A stretch of 19,783 nt of DNA from positions 1-19,783 of the forward strand of contig JAGZOP010000038.1 in NCBI GenBank assembly GCA_018383195.1, in the 5' to 3' direction. Position numbers and translations under genes: made by a program. The notes below the pieces were generated by a model that ran no database searches, was not told where the DNA came from, and was given only the letters and a program-made list of their open reading frames with translations. Source of the stretch: Clostridiaceae bacterium (GTDB lineage: Bacteria; Bacillota; Clostridia; Oscillospirales; Butyricicoccaceae). Shown one piece after another: positions 7,888-17,700 of this stretch. Position 1 is the first letter of the stretch, and every line of letters begins with the position of its first letter.

Positions 7888-9453
7888 TTGATTTTACCGC
7901 AGCTTTCAGAGGCGTCCGCCGGGAAAAGCACGATGGTGGACTTTAAGGGCTATAACCACAAGCTGTTTATTGCAGACGGGGAATTTTACGAGATGCAGAA
8001 CATGACGGCCGACTATTACCCGGTATTGTCGCCCCGCGCTCCCCGCGGCACCAAGCTTCATTTAGAAAAACCAAACGGGATTTTTGCAAAAGAAAAGCTG
8101 ATTTGGGTGGACGGCAACAAGTTTTATTTTGGCGGGGAATATCAATTTGACGTGGAGGACAGCAAAAAAAGCTTTGTTTCCATGGGCGCTTATGTGATCA
8201 TTCTGCCGGATAAGCTTTACTACAACACCGCCGACGGCACCCACGGGACGCTGGAAAACCGCTTTGAAGCCACGGGGGAGGTCCGTGTTTCACAGGTAAA
8301 GGCAGAATCCGGCATTGGCGCGGATTCCACCTATATAAAGATTGAAGCCGAAGGGATTGGCGCGGGATTTTCCCAGTATGACGGGGTGGAGATTTCGGGC
8401 TGTACCCAAGAGGATTTAAACAAAACCGCCATTTTACAGGAAGTGGAAGAAAATGCCCTGACTATTGTGGGGATCGTTGCAGAGGACTTTACCCAAACCG
8501 GGGGACTAATCGTTCACCGGAAGCTGCCGCCGATGGATTTTGTGACAGAAAGTGAAAACCGGCTGTGGGCGTGCTCCAGCGAAAAGCATGAGATTTACGC
8601 CAGCAAGCTGGGCGACCCGAAAAACTGGTACTGTTACGAGGGGATCTCTACCGACAGCTATGCCGTTACCGTGGGCAGCGACGGGGATTTTACCGGCGCG
8701 TGTACCTATTTAGGAAATATTTTGTTTTTTAAAGAGGATACCGTTCACAAAATTTACGGTTCACAGCCCTCAAACTTTCAAGTGATGTCCTCCTCGATCA
8801 GAGGGGTCGCCAAAGGTTCGGAAAAAAGCCTTGCAATCGTCAACGAAACCCTTTACTACCAATCGCGCAACGGAATTGTAGCCTATGCGGGCAGCGCGCC
8901 GACCAAGATTTCGGAAGCGTTGGGAGAGGAGGCTTACCATTCTGTTCATGCCGGCGCGATAGGAAACAAATACTATGCTTCGATGTGCCGCGGGGAAAAC
9001 GAGTGGCACCTATTTGTATGGGACGAGGGAAAAGGCATGTGGCACCGGGAGGACAACACCCACGCGCTGGGATTTGCCGCGCTTTCGGGCGAGCTTTATT
9101 ACTTGGACGCGGACACAAGCTGCCTGAAAACCGTGGTGGGAAACGACCCGGAAGAGGTTTTTTGGCTGGCGCAGTTTGGGGAATGGAACGATTCCTCCTT
9201 TGATAAAAAATATATTTCCAAAATTCAGGTAAACGCCCAGCTTTCAGAGCACGCCACACTGGAAATTGCCTTAAAGACCGATTCCGCGCCGTTATGGGAA
9301 ACGGTTTACCGGGTAACCAGCAGCGAAAAACGCACCTATACCATTCCGATCCTGCCGCGCCGGTGCGAACGGTTTCAGTGCCGGCTTTCCGGGAAAGGGA
9401 TGTGCAAGATTTTTTCGATTGCCAAAACAGTGGAATTTGGGAGTGAACGCTAA
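7888..9453 (+). CDS. tail hub / packaged-DNA stabilisation-like protein
   Basis: A 521-residue virion protein starting at TTG 7888, after a G-rich site at 7875-7885. The sequence is beta-rich, with many short repeated strand-turn units containing Trp, Tyr and Asp (for example KLIWVDGNKFYFGG, ENRLWACSSEKHEIYASKL, NEWHLFVWDEGKGMWHRED). This suggests a multi-blade propeller-like or strand-repeat fold. Position after the connector and before a fibre-like gene matches P22 gp10-type stabilisation or tail hub proteins. The last base of its TAA is shared with the ATG of the next gene. The structural role is likely; the exact homologue is uncertain. Confidence 0.6.
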   Translation: MILPQLSEASAGKSTMVDFKGYNHKLFIADGEFYEMQNMTADYYPVLSPRAPRGTKLHLEKPNGIFAKEKLIWVDGNKFYFGGEYQFDVEDSKKSFVSMGAYVIILPDKLYYNTADGTHGTLENRFEATGEVRVSQVKAESGIGADSTYIKIEAEGIGAGFSQYDGVEISGCTQEDLNKTAILQEVEENALTIVGIVAEDFTQTGGLIVHRKLPPMDFVTESENRLWACSSEKHEIYASKLGDPKNWYCYEGISTDSYAVTVGSDGDFTGACTYLGNILFFKEDTVHKIYGSQPSNFQVMSSSIRGVAKGSEKSLAIVNETLYYQSRNGIVAYAGSAPTKISEALGEEAYHSVHAGAIGNKYYASMCRGENEWHLFVWDEGKGMWHREDNTHALGFAALSGELYYLDADTSCLKTVVGNDPEEVFWLAQFGEWNDSSFDKKYISKIQVNAQLSEHATLEIALKTDSAPLWETVYRVTSSEKRTYTIPILPRRCERFQCRLSGKGMCKIFSIAKTVEFGSER

Positions 9454-10355
9454 TGGCGAATTTTGGATTCAATTTACAGCTTCCGGACATCAGTGAGGAC
9501 GACCTGCAAAACAGGCAGGCGATTTTAGCGATTAAAAACCAGCTTTACGCGCTTCAGGAGCAGTTGCGGTACACCTTTGGGAATTTGAATTTTGCGGATA
9601 ATTTTGGGTCGACAGTATCGCTGGGCGGGAAGAACAATTCCGCCGGGGTGCTGGAGATCAAAAACGAGCGCGGAAACGTAATGGTGCTGCTGAACAAACA
9701 GGGGATCACCATGTCCAACGGGACGGATATTTTTGGGGCGGCAGGGCTTTTGTCCAGCTTTCAGTACACCTCGGGAAATTGGCAGAATTTGGGGTATACC
9801 TACCAGCCCAGCAACGGGTATACGGTACGCAGGCCGCTGACCTTTATGGTGGAGATCCCGGAAAATTTTCAGGTGAAAAGCGCGAAGATCACCCTGTACC
9901 ATGCGCTGCGGGAGATGACCGTTTATTACACCAATCCCAGCGACCCAACAGGGGCGCCCAAGCGGGAAACCTTTTTTGGTTACGCCCGCAATGTGAAATT
10001 ATACCGCGCGACAGGCTTTTGGAGCTACCGGGAAAAGATCACCTACAACTCGGATTCTACCGGGAAACCTGCCGAGCCTGCGGCCGAGGAGGTGGCGGGC
10101 GCGTTTGGAGAAGACGGATATACGCCGCCGACGCCAGACCCAGACGATGTACAGACCCTACAGGTAGACCGGGCGACAAGCGGGGATATTTCTGCTGTGT
10201 TAAAGCCGGGGATCAACCATTTGATCCTGCAAACTGGGAACAAAGATCCGCTTGCAGAGGGAGCCGGCGGAGATTTAGACGGATTTGAGGTGCGGGAGGA
10301 AACGCAGACGGGGACTGTTATTGCAGTGCTGGACATTACCGGGTATATGAAATAA
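9453..10355 (+). CDS. tail fibre / tail-tip-like protein
   Basis: A 300-residue protein translationally coupled to the preceding gene (TAATG). Residues about 10-45 form a helix with coiled-coil character (LAIKNQLYALQEQLRYTFG). Next comes a Gly/Asn-rich beta region containing GVLEIKNERGNVMVLLNKQG and GITMSNGTDIFG, of a kind common at fibre and baseplate-collar joints in phage tails. The rest is beta-rich with a Pro/Asp spacer (TPPTPDPDD) and a jelly-roll-like end. This layout suggests an adhesin or fibre-attachment subunit. It is the last gene of the transcription unit, with a strong terminator 10 bases after its stop. Confidence 0.58.
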   Translation: MANFGFNLQLPDISEDDLQNRQAILAIKNQLYALQEQLRYTFGNLNFADNFGSTVSLGGKNNSAGVLEIKNERGNVMVLLNKQGITMSNGTDIFGAAGLLSSFQYTSGNWQNLGYTYQPSNGYTVRRPLTFMVEIPENFQVKSAKITLYHALREMTVYYTNPSDPTGAPKRETFFGYARNVKLYRATGFWSYREKITYNSDSTGKPAEPAAEEVAGAFGEDGYTPPTPDPDDVQTLQVDRATSGDISAVLKPGINHLILQTGNKDPLAEGAGGDLDGFEVREETQTGTVIAVLDITGYMK

Positions 10356-10364
10356 GACGACCAT

Positions 10365-10397
10365 GCGCCGGAGGGGAGAACCCTTCCGGTGCTTTTT
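10365..10397 (+). terminator. intrinsic terminator after virion module
   Basis: A 12-base-pair GC-rich stem, with GCGCCGGAGGGG pairing to CCCTTCCGGTGC (two G-U pairs) around an AGAA loop, is followed at once by five T. It lies 10 bases after the stop of the fibre-like gene and fits a factor-independent terminator on the + strand. Confidence 0.88.
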
Positions 10398-10471
10398 CAT
10401 GGTGAAGAGGGCGAAAAAAGAGTTTTGATTTGTTACGCTAACCTTAACAGGAATTTCAGTGAGGAAGATTC

Positions 10472-10494
10472 GTGTGAAAAATACCGTTTCACAC
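10472..10494 (+). repeat. 8-bp perfect inverted repeat (hairpin)
   Basis: GTGTGAAA at 10472-10479 pairs with TTTCACAC at 10487-10494 across a 7-base loop. A run of five T begins five bases later at 10499. It could be a second, weaker terminator, a protein-binding operator or part of a structured leader. Confidence 0.6.
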
Positions 10495-10500
10495 CCCATT

Positions 10501-10556
10501 TTTGTGCCTTTTAGGCAAAAAGCAAAGCGGCAATCGGCTTCGCCGACCGGCACAAA
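10501..10556 (+). ncRNA. candidate structured RNA element upstream of 10584 gene
   Basis: TTTGTGCC at 10501-10508 and GGCACAAA at 10549-10556 form a perfect 8-bp closing stem around 40 bases. Inside are two small hairpins: GCC-TTTTA-GGC, which uses the end of the outer left arm as an alternative pairing, and TCGGC-TTC-GCCGA. The element ends 10 bases before the AAAGGAAGG binding site of the next gene, so it could be a leader structure or a small phage RNA. Structure is read by eye; function is unknown. Confidence 0.4.
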
Positions 10557-10583
10557 TTCCGAAGAAAGGAAGGATTGATTTTT

Positions 10584-11759
10584 ATGGCAAAATTGAAATA
10601 TGACAAAACAGAAGAAACCTTATCCGCGCAAAAGGATTTTGAAGCGGCCAAAGACCGATTAGATGAAATAGAAGCGCAAAAACCGGGGGATTATAAACCG
10701 TCTCAGGAAGTAAACGACGCCAAGCAAAACGCGCAATCGGCCGCGGATAAATTGCAGCAGATTGAAAACCAAAAACCAGGCGCTTATGAAAGCCAGTATT
10801 CCAACCAGATTGACGAGCTTTTAAACAGTATTTTAAATCGGGAAGATTTTACCTATGACATCAACGCCGACCCGCTATACAACCAATACCGGGAACAGTA
10901 TGTGCGGGAAGGGAACAACGCCATGCGCGACACCATGGGGCAGGCAGCCGGTCTTACCGGCGGGTATGGGTCTTCTTATTCCGGGATTGCGGGGAGCCAG
11001 GCATACGACAGCTACCTGCAAAAATTAAACGACAAGGTGCCGGAGCTATACCAGCTAGCCTATCAAAAATACCGCGATGAGGGCGACGATCTTTACAACC
11101 AGTTGGGCGTTGTCCAAGGGTTGGAGCAGGACGCTTACGGAAGATACCGGGACACAGTATCCGACTGGCAGGGAGACCGGGATTATTATGCCGGGCGGTA
11201 TGACGCTGCATTAAACCAATCGAACTATCTATCGGAACAGGATTACCAGCGTTACCAGAACATTATGAACCAGTATAATACCGACCGCGAATACTATGCC
11301 GGACGGGTGGACGCTGCCGGGAACCGCTATGATACCCGTTCTGAATTAGACCACGCATATGCACAGCTTGCACAGAATATGAGCCAGTTTAACCAGCAAA
11401 TGGCGCTGGAAAACAAGAAATTAGAAGAAACTATCCGGGCTAATAAGGCACAGGAGGCATTGTCCCGCGCACGTTTAAGCAGAAGCAGCAGCAGCGGCAG
11501 CAGCGTCAGCAGTTCCGTGAATCAGGCGCTGAAAAACGCGGCAAATGTTGTAGCGGCGGGGAGCTTGGGAACTTCAGCCAAAAACGCGGCGAAAGCAGCC
11601 TCGAACTTGGCGACAAAGGCCTATGTCAATCAGGCAAAGGAACGAGTGGTTTTGGGGTCTAAGAACCAGGCTTACAACTATATCAAGGGGTTAAACGTTT
11701 CGGCAAGCGTAAAACGTGAGATCGCCTTACAGGCTGGGTTAGGCCCAGTCAGCTTTTAA
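10584..11759 (+). CDS. Tyr/Gln-rich helical virion (ejection-type) protein
   Basis: A 391-residue protein. The ATG at 10584 is preferred over the TTG at 10575, which overlaps the AAAGGAAGG binding site. Residues 1-75 are a charged coiled coil with a repeated pattern (EIEAQKPGDYKPSQE, then QIENQKPGAYESQY). A Gly/Ser/Tyr segment (GLTGGYGSSYSGIAGSQAY) follows. A long helical part holds an internal repeat, DRDYYAGRYDAA and later DREYYAGRVDAA, about 40 residues apart. A Ser-rich hinge and an Ala-rich C-terminus end the protein. This composition and its place before a giant polyvalent protein suggest an internal or ejected virion protein, or a chaperone for the giant one. No enzymatic motif is seen. 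The family type looks familiar from Clostridia phages but has no assigned function that I know. Confidence 0.6.
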   Translation: MAKLKYDKTEETLSAQKDFEAAKDRLDEIEAQKPGDYKPSQEVNDAKQNAQSAADKLQQIENQKPGAYESQYSNQIDELLNSILNREDFTYDINADPLYNQYREQYVREGNNAMRDTMGQAAGLTGGYGSSYSGIAGSQAYDSYLQKLNDKVPELYQLAYQKYRDEGDDLYNQLGVVQGLEQDAYGRYRDTVSDWQGDRDYYAGRYDAALNQSNYLSEQDYQRYQNIMNQYNTDREYYAGRVDAAGNRYDTRSELDHAYAQLAQNMSQFNQQMALENKKLEETIRANKAQEALSRARLSRSSSSGSSVSSSVNQALKNAANVVAAGSLGTSAKNAAKAASNLATKAYVNQAKERVVLGSKNQAYNYIKGLNVSASVKREIALQAGLGPVSF

Positions 11760-11776
11760 ATCCAGGGGGAATAGAG

Positions 11777-14700
11777 ATGGCAAAGAAAAATAAACAAATT
11801 GCACGGCTTTCTGGCAGGAGCTTTTTAAACGGAGGCCTGACGCCGCCAAAATTATACCGGGAAGATATTGACGAATTGATTAGACAGCAGGAACGGGAAA
11901 AAAAGAAAAAGCAGGCGGTTGGGCTGATCCCGCAGTTTATTCCAAACGACAGGATCGTCACTGATTTAAAAACAGCGGATCTGACTGATGAGGAGTACAA
12001 TCAGGCGGTACAGATGGCGCAAAAACGCAATCAAATGATGAGTGTGCAGTCTCCGATTCCAAAGGATTTAGACGAATTTGAGAAGTGGTATCAAGATACG
12101 TCTGGGATTGATTTGAAGACAACCACGGAAGACGAACAATTGGATATTTATGCGGATCGACACCGTAAGAAAAACGGGGTCGATGTAGATAATATGACCT
12201 ATGCAGAGGTCTTGAGCGACTACGAGGGATTAAATGATGAAATTTCGGAACTGGAGAAACAAATCTCTCAGCGGCAGACCATAAAAGATCATCCAGTAAA
12301 TGGTTATGGAAAAACTGCCGAAAAATTTTACGCTAAAAACAGCGAACAACTGGACTTGATACAAAAACGTAAACAAGAATTAGAGCAAAAGAAAGAATTT
12401 TACGACGAGATATTGAATGATAAGGACTTTCATAAAAAAGCCTTAGAAACAGATGATGACGGAAAATGGGCAAAAGATAATGTGCCGAATTTTAGTGCCT
12501 TAGAATATTTTAATAGTCTATTGGATATTCAGAAAGACCCTACCAAAAGTGAGGAAGAAAAAAATTCTGCGGCAATGAAGCAGATCGTTTGGGGGGTTCT
12601 GGCTTCTCCCAAGGTTGCTTTGGGGGAAGACGTTTTGATGTATGCCTTTGTTTCACCGGAAGAGCGAGAAATATATAATTCTATTCACAGCCATTACGGA
12701 AAGGAAGAGGCAGAACGATATTTTTCAACGATAAAAGATGATGTGCTGCAGCGGGAAGCCGATTTTATGGTCGATCAGATGATGGAATCGGACAATGGCT
12801 GGACAAATAATCCGGTATTTCGGTCGCTGTTTTCCTTTAAATCAAGACATGAGGGCGGATTAAAAGGTTTTCTTCAGGACATTCGCCTTTTATCTGGAGA
12901 TACAGAGCCAGTAGAAAAATCTGCTTATGAATATGCTTACGATGAAATGCGCCCGCAGCTTACGGGAGTAGAGGGGTTTGCCAACGATCTGGTTGGCGGT
13001 CTTGGAAATAATTTGCCGGCTTCTTCAGCGAGTTTAGCCACCTTTCTAGTTACCGGCGGAAACCTTGACGCCGCACAGGCAGTGGGAAGCAGCGTTACTG
13101 CTATTCAAGTATTTGGGGAATCATTTAGACAGGCAAAGCAGGAAGAAAAAGCAGACGAAGAGGCTTATTTATATGCCACCTTGGAGGCATTAAAAGAAGC
13201 CGGGTTAGAATATGCGATTGGGGGAGATTTGTTCTTTTCCAGCGGTGGGACGTCAAAAGCGCTGAAAAACACAAAAATCGGCTCAAAGGTGATGGAGGCG
13301 CTTAAAAATGGGAGTGAAGCCCTTATTAAGAATCCAGTCGCTAGAAGAACGGCGAAAAATGGGCTGGATCTGTTGGTACATGCAGGTGATGAATTTGTAG
13401 AAGAAGCAACACAGGAAGCGACAGAACCACTGGTTCGGAATATTGCATTTGGGGAAGAGAATGAGTTTGAGCTTTGGAATGACCAAATTGCATATGCCGG
13501 ATTGCTGGGCGCCGGGACTTCGGCTGTTCATAACACCGCATACCGTGCCGTAGAAAACAGTTCTATCAAATCCGCGGGGAAACAGATCAAATCTTCCGGG
13601 CAGGTACAGGAAGCGGTTCAGGCCGGTTTCAAAGCGGCAGAGGGCGGCAAAGCATGGGAATTGGCGCAGGATATTTCCAAAAAGCAGGCCGCAGGAAAAA
13701 CACCGTCTGACTATGAGGTGGGGCTGCTTGGCAGCTACCTGCAAGAGGAAAGGACCCAAAAGCAGGCCGCGCCGGAACAGGAAATGGAACTGGAGCCGTC
13801 TGAAAATACCGGCGGGGAAATCACCTTAAATCCGGATACCTATGCCCAAACCCAAACGCGGCTGACCGAAATGGGCGTGGACAAACAAGCCGCCGCAGTA
13901 CAGGCCAAGGCGATTGAACGGCTGAAATTAGGGGATACGTCAGCGATTCATACCATTCTGGAAAGCCCGGAAGCAAAACAGCTGTTAGCCAGGGACACCG
14001 GCGTTGTGTTTGGAACCACGCCCGAACAGGGCAGACGGGCAGCCGGGGAAATTGCGGCCCGTGCACAGTCACAGGCAGGCAGGATCCGGCAGGAAATACA
14101 GCCTGAACAAGCCGCTTCAACCGTAAGGCAAAACGATCAACAGCAGACAGATACTTCTGCAATGCAGCCAATGGATCATATGACCGAGCGGGAAACGGCG
14201 ACGGCCATTTTGCCGGCTGAAAGCCCTGCTTTGCAGCCTCAAACAGCGAGCGCTCAACAGGGCTTTGTTCCGGATCCTGTTATGGAGAGCGGACAGTCCG
14301 CGCCCCTGAAAACTGTTTCGGAAGTACGCAAGCCGCAGGCTGTTTGGGCGGATTCCGGGGAACCGGTACAGGTGACGGGGATCCAAAGCGCGCAAAACGG
14401 GGAATTATATGTTAGGGCGGACAGCGATTCGGGCAGTACCGTTGTACGGGCAAGCGATTTAAGCTACCAAAGCCCGGAGGTGGAGCTTATTTACCAGACA
14501 GCCGCCCAGCTTGGCACCAGCGGTGCCAAGGCGTTTGTTTACGGCTACCAGCCGGGAAGCAGCTTTGACAGCTATTACAAAGGATTTATGCGGGCTTATC
14601 ATGCAGGGACGGCCAACACGCCGTTTGAACAGATTGGCAGCGCCTATACTGCCATACTGCCAAAAGAGACCGCCAGACGGGCCTATTACGCCGGGCAAAA

Positions 14701-17700
14701 CGACCAGACAGAAAGATTTACAAACGCCGGGGAACGTAGTACAATAAAGACAAAACAGGTAAAAGACGTTACTTACACCTATCAGGCTGTGCCAGAGGGG
14801 CGGCGGAGCGAAAACGCCGGCACGATTGTGCGGGAGCTGGAGCTGCTGGGTCTTGGCGGGGAAGCGATTGAACCGGGGTTACAGGTGCGGCAGAACGGGA
14901 AAATGCGCACTTCACAGGGGGATGCTTCAACGCTAAAGGACGGGCATGTGGTGGTTCGCAACGACACAGACGCCAACCCGAAAAACGCGGCGGCCCATGA
15001 GGCGTTTCACGCATGGCGAAACCTGAAACTGCCGGAGGCAAACGCGTATTTTGACGCTGTAACTGACGGGAATATTGATTTTTCCAGCGAAAAATTTCAG
15101 GATTTTCTCGCGGAATTTAAAGAAGTCTATTTTACACTAGAAACAGCGGATTTTGAAGTAATAGAAAGCGAAAGATTTCGAGAAGAAATATCCGCTTTTG
15201 TCAGCGGGGCTTTGTATGAAAACACCCCTACGGAAATACAGCGCTATGCCCCTATGTTTTATGACTGGGAAATGGTAGAAACCGCGTGGCAAAAAATGAT
15301 AGAAGCCGGAAAAAGGAGGAAACAAGATGACAGACGAAGAATGGCGTCAGAAGTTACGCAAGCAGATGGAAGCACACAGTGGGAAGAAAATAGAGGACGT
15401 TCAACTGACGCCGGAAGAGGAAGCCAAACGGAAAGCCCAATGGCAGGAAACGGTAAAATTGTTGCAGAAAAAACAGGAAGAACGCCGGAGGCTGAAAGAG
15501 GAAGACCCAGAAGCATACCGCAAGTTGAAAGAGAAGGAAGACCAGGAAATGAGGGAATATCTGGACAGCGTTCCCTTTTGGGATTAGAAAGTTCTGAAGC
15601 GGAAGGGGGCGCCGGAAAAGGGAGGAAACAAGATGGACAAGGACTGGGACGGGATTATGGATCTCAAGGTTTTGAATTGGGAGGAGAAGATTCAGAGAAC
15701 CCCGGAAGAAGAGGCCCAATGGCAGGAAACGGTGAAATTGTTGCAGAAGGAACAGGAAGAACGCCGGAGGCTGAAAGCGGAAGACCCAGAAGCATACCGC
15801 AAGTTGAAAGAGAAGGAAGACCAGGAAATGAGGGAATATACGGACAGCGTTCCCTTTTGGGATTAGAAAGTTCTGAAGCGGAAGGGGGCGCCGGAAAAGG
15901 ACAACAAGGACAAACCACAGGATTAGCCCAGAACGAAGCGGCTAAAAAGCTAAAAGGTTCGCAGCGGGCTTATCTGCATGTGCTTGGAAAATTATCCAAC
16001 AGCAGGATCGTATTGGACGACACCATTCAGGGCGGCAGGGCTAACGGATACTATGATCTGGACACAGGAGAAATCCATATCGCGCTGGACGCGGTTGATT
16101 CTGCGTATGATTTTGTTGCAAAGCACGAGCTTACCCACCAGCTGCAACAGCTTTCCCCGGAACATTACCGGCAGTACTTTGATCATGTTGTATCCTATTT
16201 GAACCAAGCGGAACCGGACGCTTTTGACAAACTGGTGCAAAAGCAACTAGACGGTTACCGGGAAATGGGAAAGAAGATCACCCGCCAGCAGGCCATGGAC
16301 GAGGTTGTGGCGGACGCTTCCGACGCGTTTTTGCGGGATTCGGCTGCGATCCGGGATTTGGTAAGCCAAAACCGTACCCTTGGGCAGAAAGTTTTAGACG
16401 CGATCCGTTCCATGATCCGGAAGATCGACCAGTATTTGCGCACACACAAAACGTTACATACCGACGCGGCCCGGCTTTTAAGCCGCAACAAAAAAGCGTT
16501 AGAAGAAGCACAGCGGCTTTGGACAAACGCTTTGTTAAGTGCACAAAAAAATACCGCACAGCAGAAAAGCAGTACGGGTGGCGATGTGCGGTTTAGTATC
16601 AGGTATACTACGGATAATACGCCTGTCGTAGTAGTGGAAGACAATATTTTAGACAGTATTCCAAAATCAAAATGGGTACAAACAGTTAAAGATACTATTT
16701 CGAACAAATTTTCCACAGGTATCCCGATAAGCGGCAGATTGATTAAGGTTAATAGTATTTCTCGGAGTGAATTTACTAATTCAAAATATAGCAAATATCT
16801 TAAAAGCAGTGACGGCACTATTTATCAAGATAAATTCAGATCAGCAAATAATCTTGACGATATTATTCTCGCTTCAACAAACTACATAAACGAAGATTTG
16901 AAACATAGTCGAAATGACAAATTTACGGAATTTGCGCGCGGGGATGTATTGATTCGGGTAGGAAGTACAGATTATTCTGCAAAAGTAATAGTTGGATTTA
17001 CCTCCGGAAAACAAATGGTTTTATATGATATTATTAACTTTGTACCAACTTCTTTAGACATAAAAAATAAGGATAACTCAATAGACTTTGGAAAAAACCG
17101 CAATCTAAGAAATGAGTTATCCTTGGATACCAATATACCACAAGAGGACACTGGTGTCAATGATAGTATATCCAAAAATGATAAAAATGTGCGGTTTAGT
17201 ATCAAGCGTGACGCTGACGGAAGCCGTTACGTTCAAGTTGATGAAGATATTTTAGAAGGTGTTCCCCAAAAAGATTGGACCAAAACTATAAAAACGGTGA
17301 TGAGCCGACGCTTTTCTAATGGCATTCCTATCAGTGGGCGATTGATTAAAGTAAATAAAATAAGCAAAAATGAATTTACCAATTCTAAAAACACACAGTA
17401 TTATCGTAAAAATAAGCCAGATGTGTATCAGGATAAGTTGACTGCGGCTGGAAGCCTAGATGAAATTGTTTTGGCTTCAACCGACTATATCAATGAAGAC
17501 TTAATGCATTCCAGAAAAGATAATTTTAAGCAGTTTGCCCGTGGTAATGTGACAATTCGTGTAGGCAGAAACAAATATGATGCGAAAGTAATTGTTGGCT
17601 TTACTTCTGGTAATCAGATGGTGCTATATGATATTGTTGATTTTAAACGAAAAAAAATAGATGCACTGCAAAATACCGTCCAATCACAAAATAAAGTGAA

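Larger units (their letters stand above)
10398..10583 (+). other. non-coding gap between transcription units
   Basis: About 190 bases without a credible gene, holding the two inverted repeats listed separately. I found no persuasive -35/-10 pair: a TTGATT at 10425-10430 has no suitable -10 downstream. The next gene probably has its own promoter here or relies on read-through. AAAGGAAGG at 10566-10574 is the ribosome binding site for the ATG at 10584. Confidence 0.5.
15305..15889 (+). repeat. tandem duplication carrying the overprinted genes
   Basis: Unit 1 is 15305-15610 (306 bases) and unit 2 is 15611-15889 (279 bases). Each opens with GCCGGAAAA, a GGAGG site and ATG, and ends with the shared spacer GAAGGGGGC. 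Bases 15435-15620 and 15714-15899 match at 180 of 186 positions. Both lengths, and the 12-base indel, are multiples of three, so both frames survive. A third GCCGGAAAAGG at 15890-15900 marks a decayed unit start without a binding site. Confidence 0.9.

Noticed and set aside
8840..9490. Minus-strand ORF of 216 codons
   Set aside because: Antisense to the 521-residue virion gene, rich in Pro, Arg, Ser and Cys as expected for a shadow frame, with no supporting start site.
10575..10583. TTG start at 10575 for the 391-residue protein
   Set aside because: It lies directly on the AAAGGAAGG site, leaving no spacing. The ATG at 10584 has proper spacing.
15840..15880. Programmed frameshift from the small genes into the giant frame at CCCTTTTGG
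   Set aside because: A -1 shift would join the helical protein to the second peptidase, but no canonical slippery heptamer in the correct phase and no clear downstream stem are present. The giant frame is already open without it.
15978..16202. 74-codon + strand ORF after the duplicated genes
   Set aside because: No ribosome binding site, no similarity to the SVPFWD proteins, and it overlaps the clear HELTH peptidase frame.
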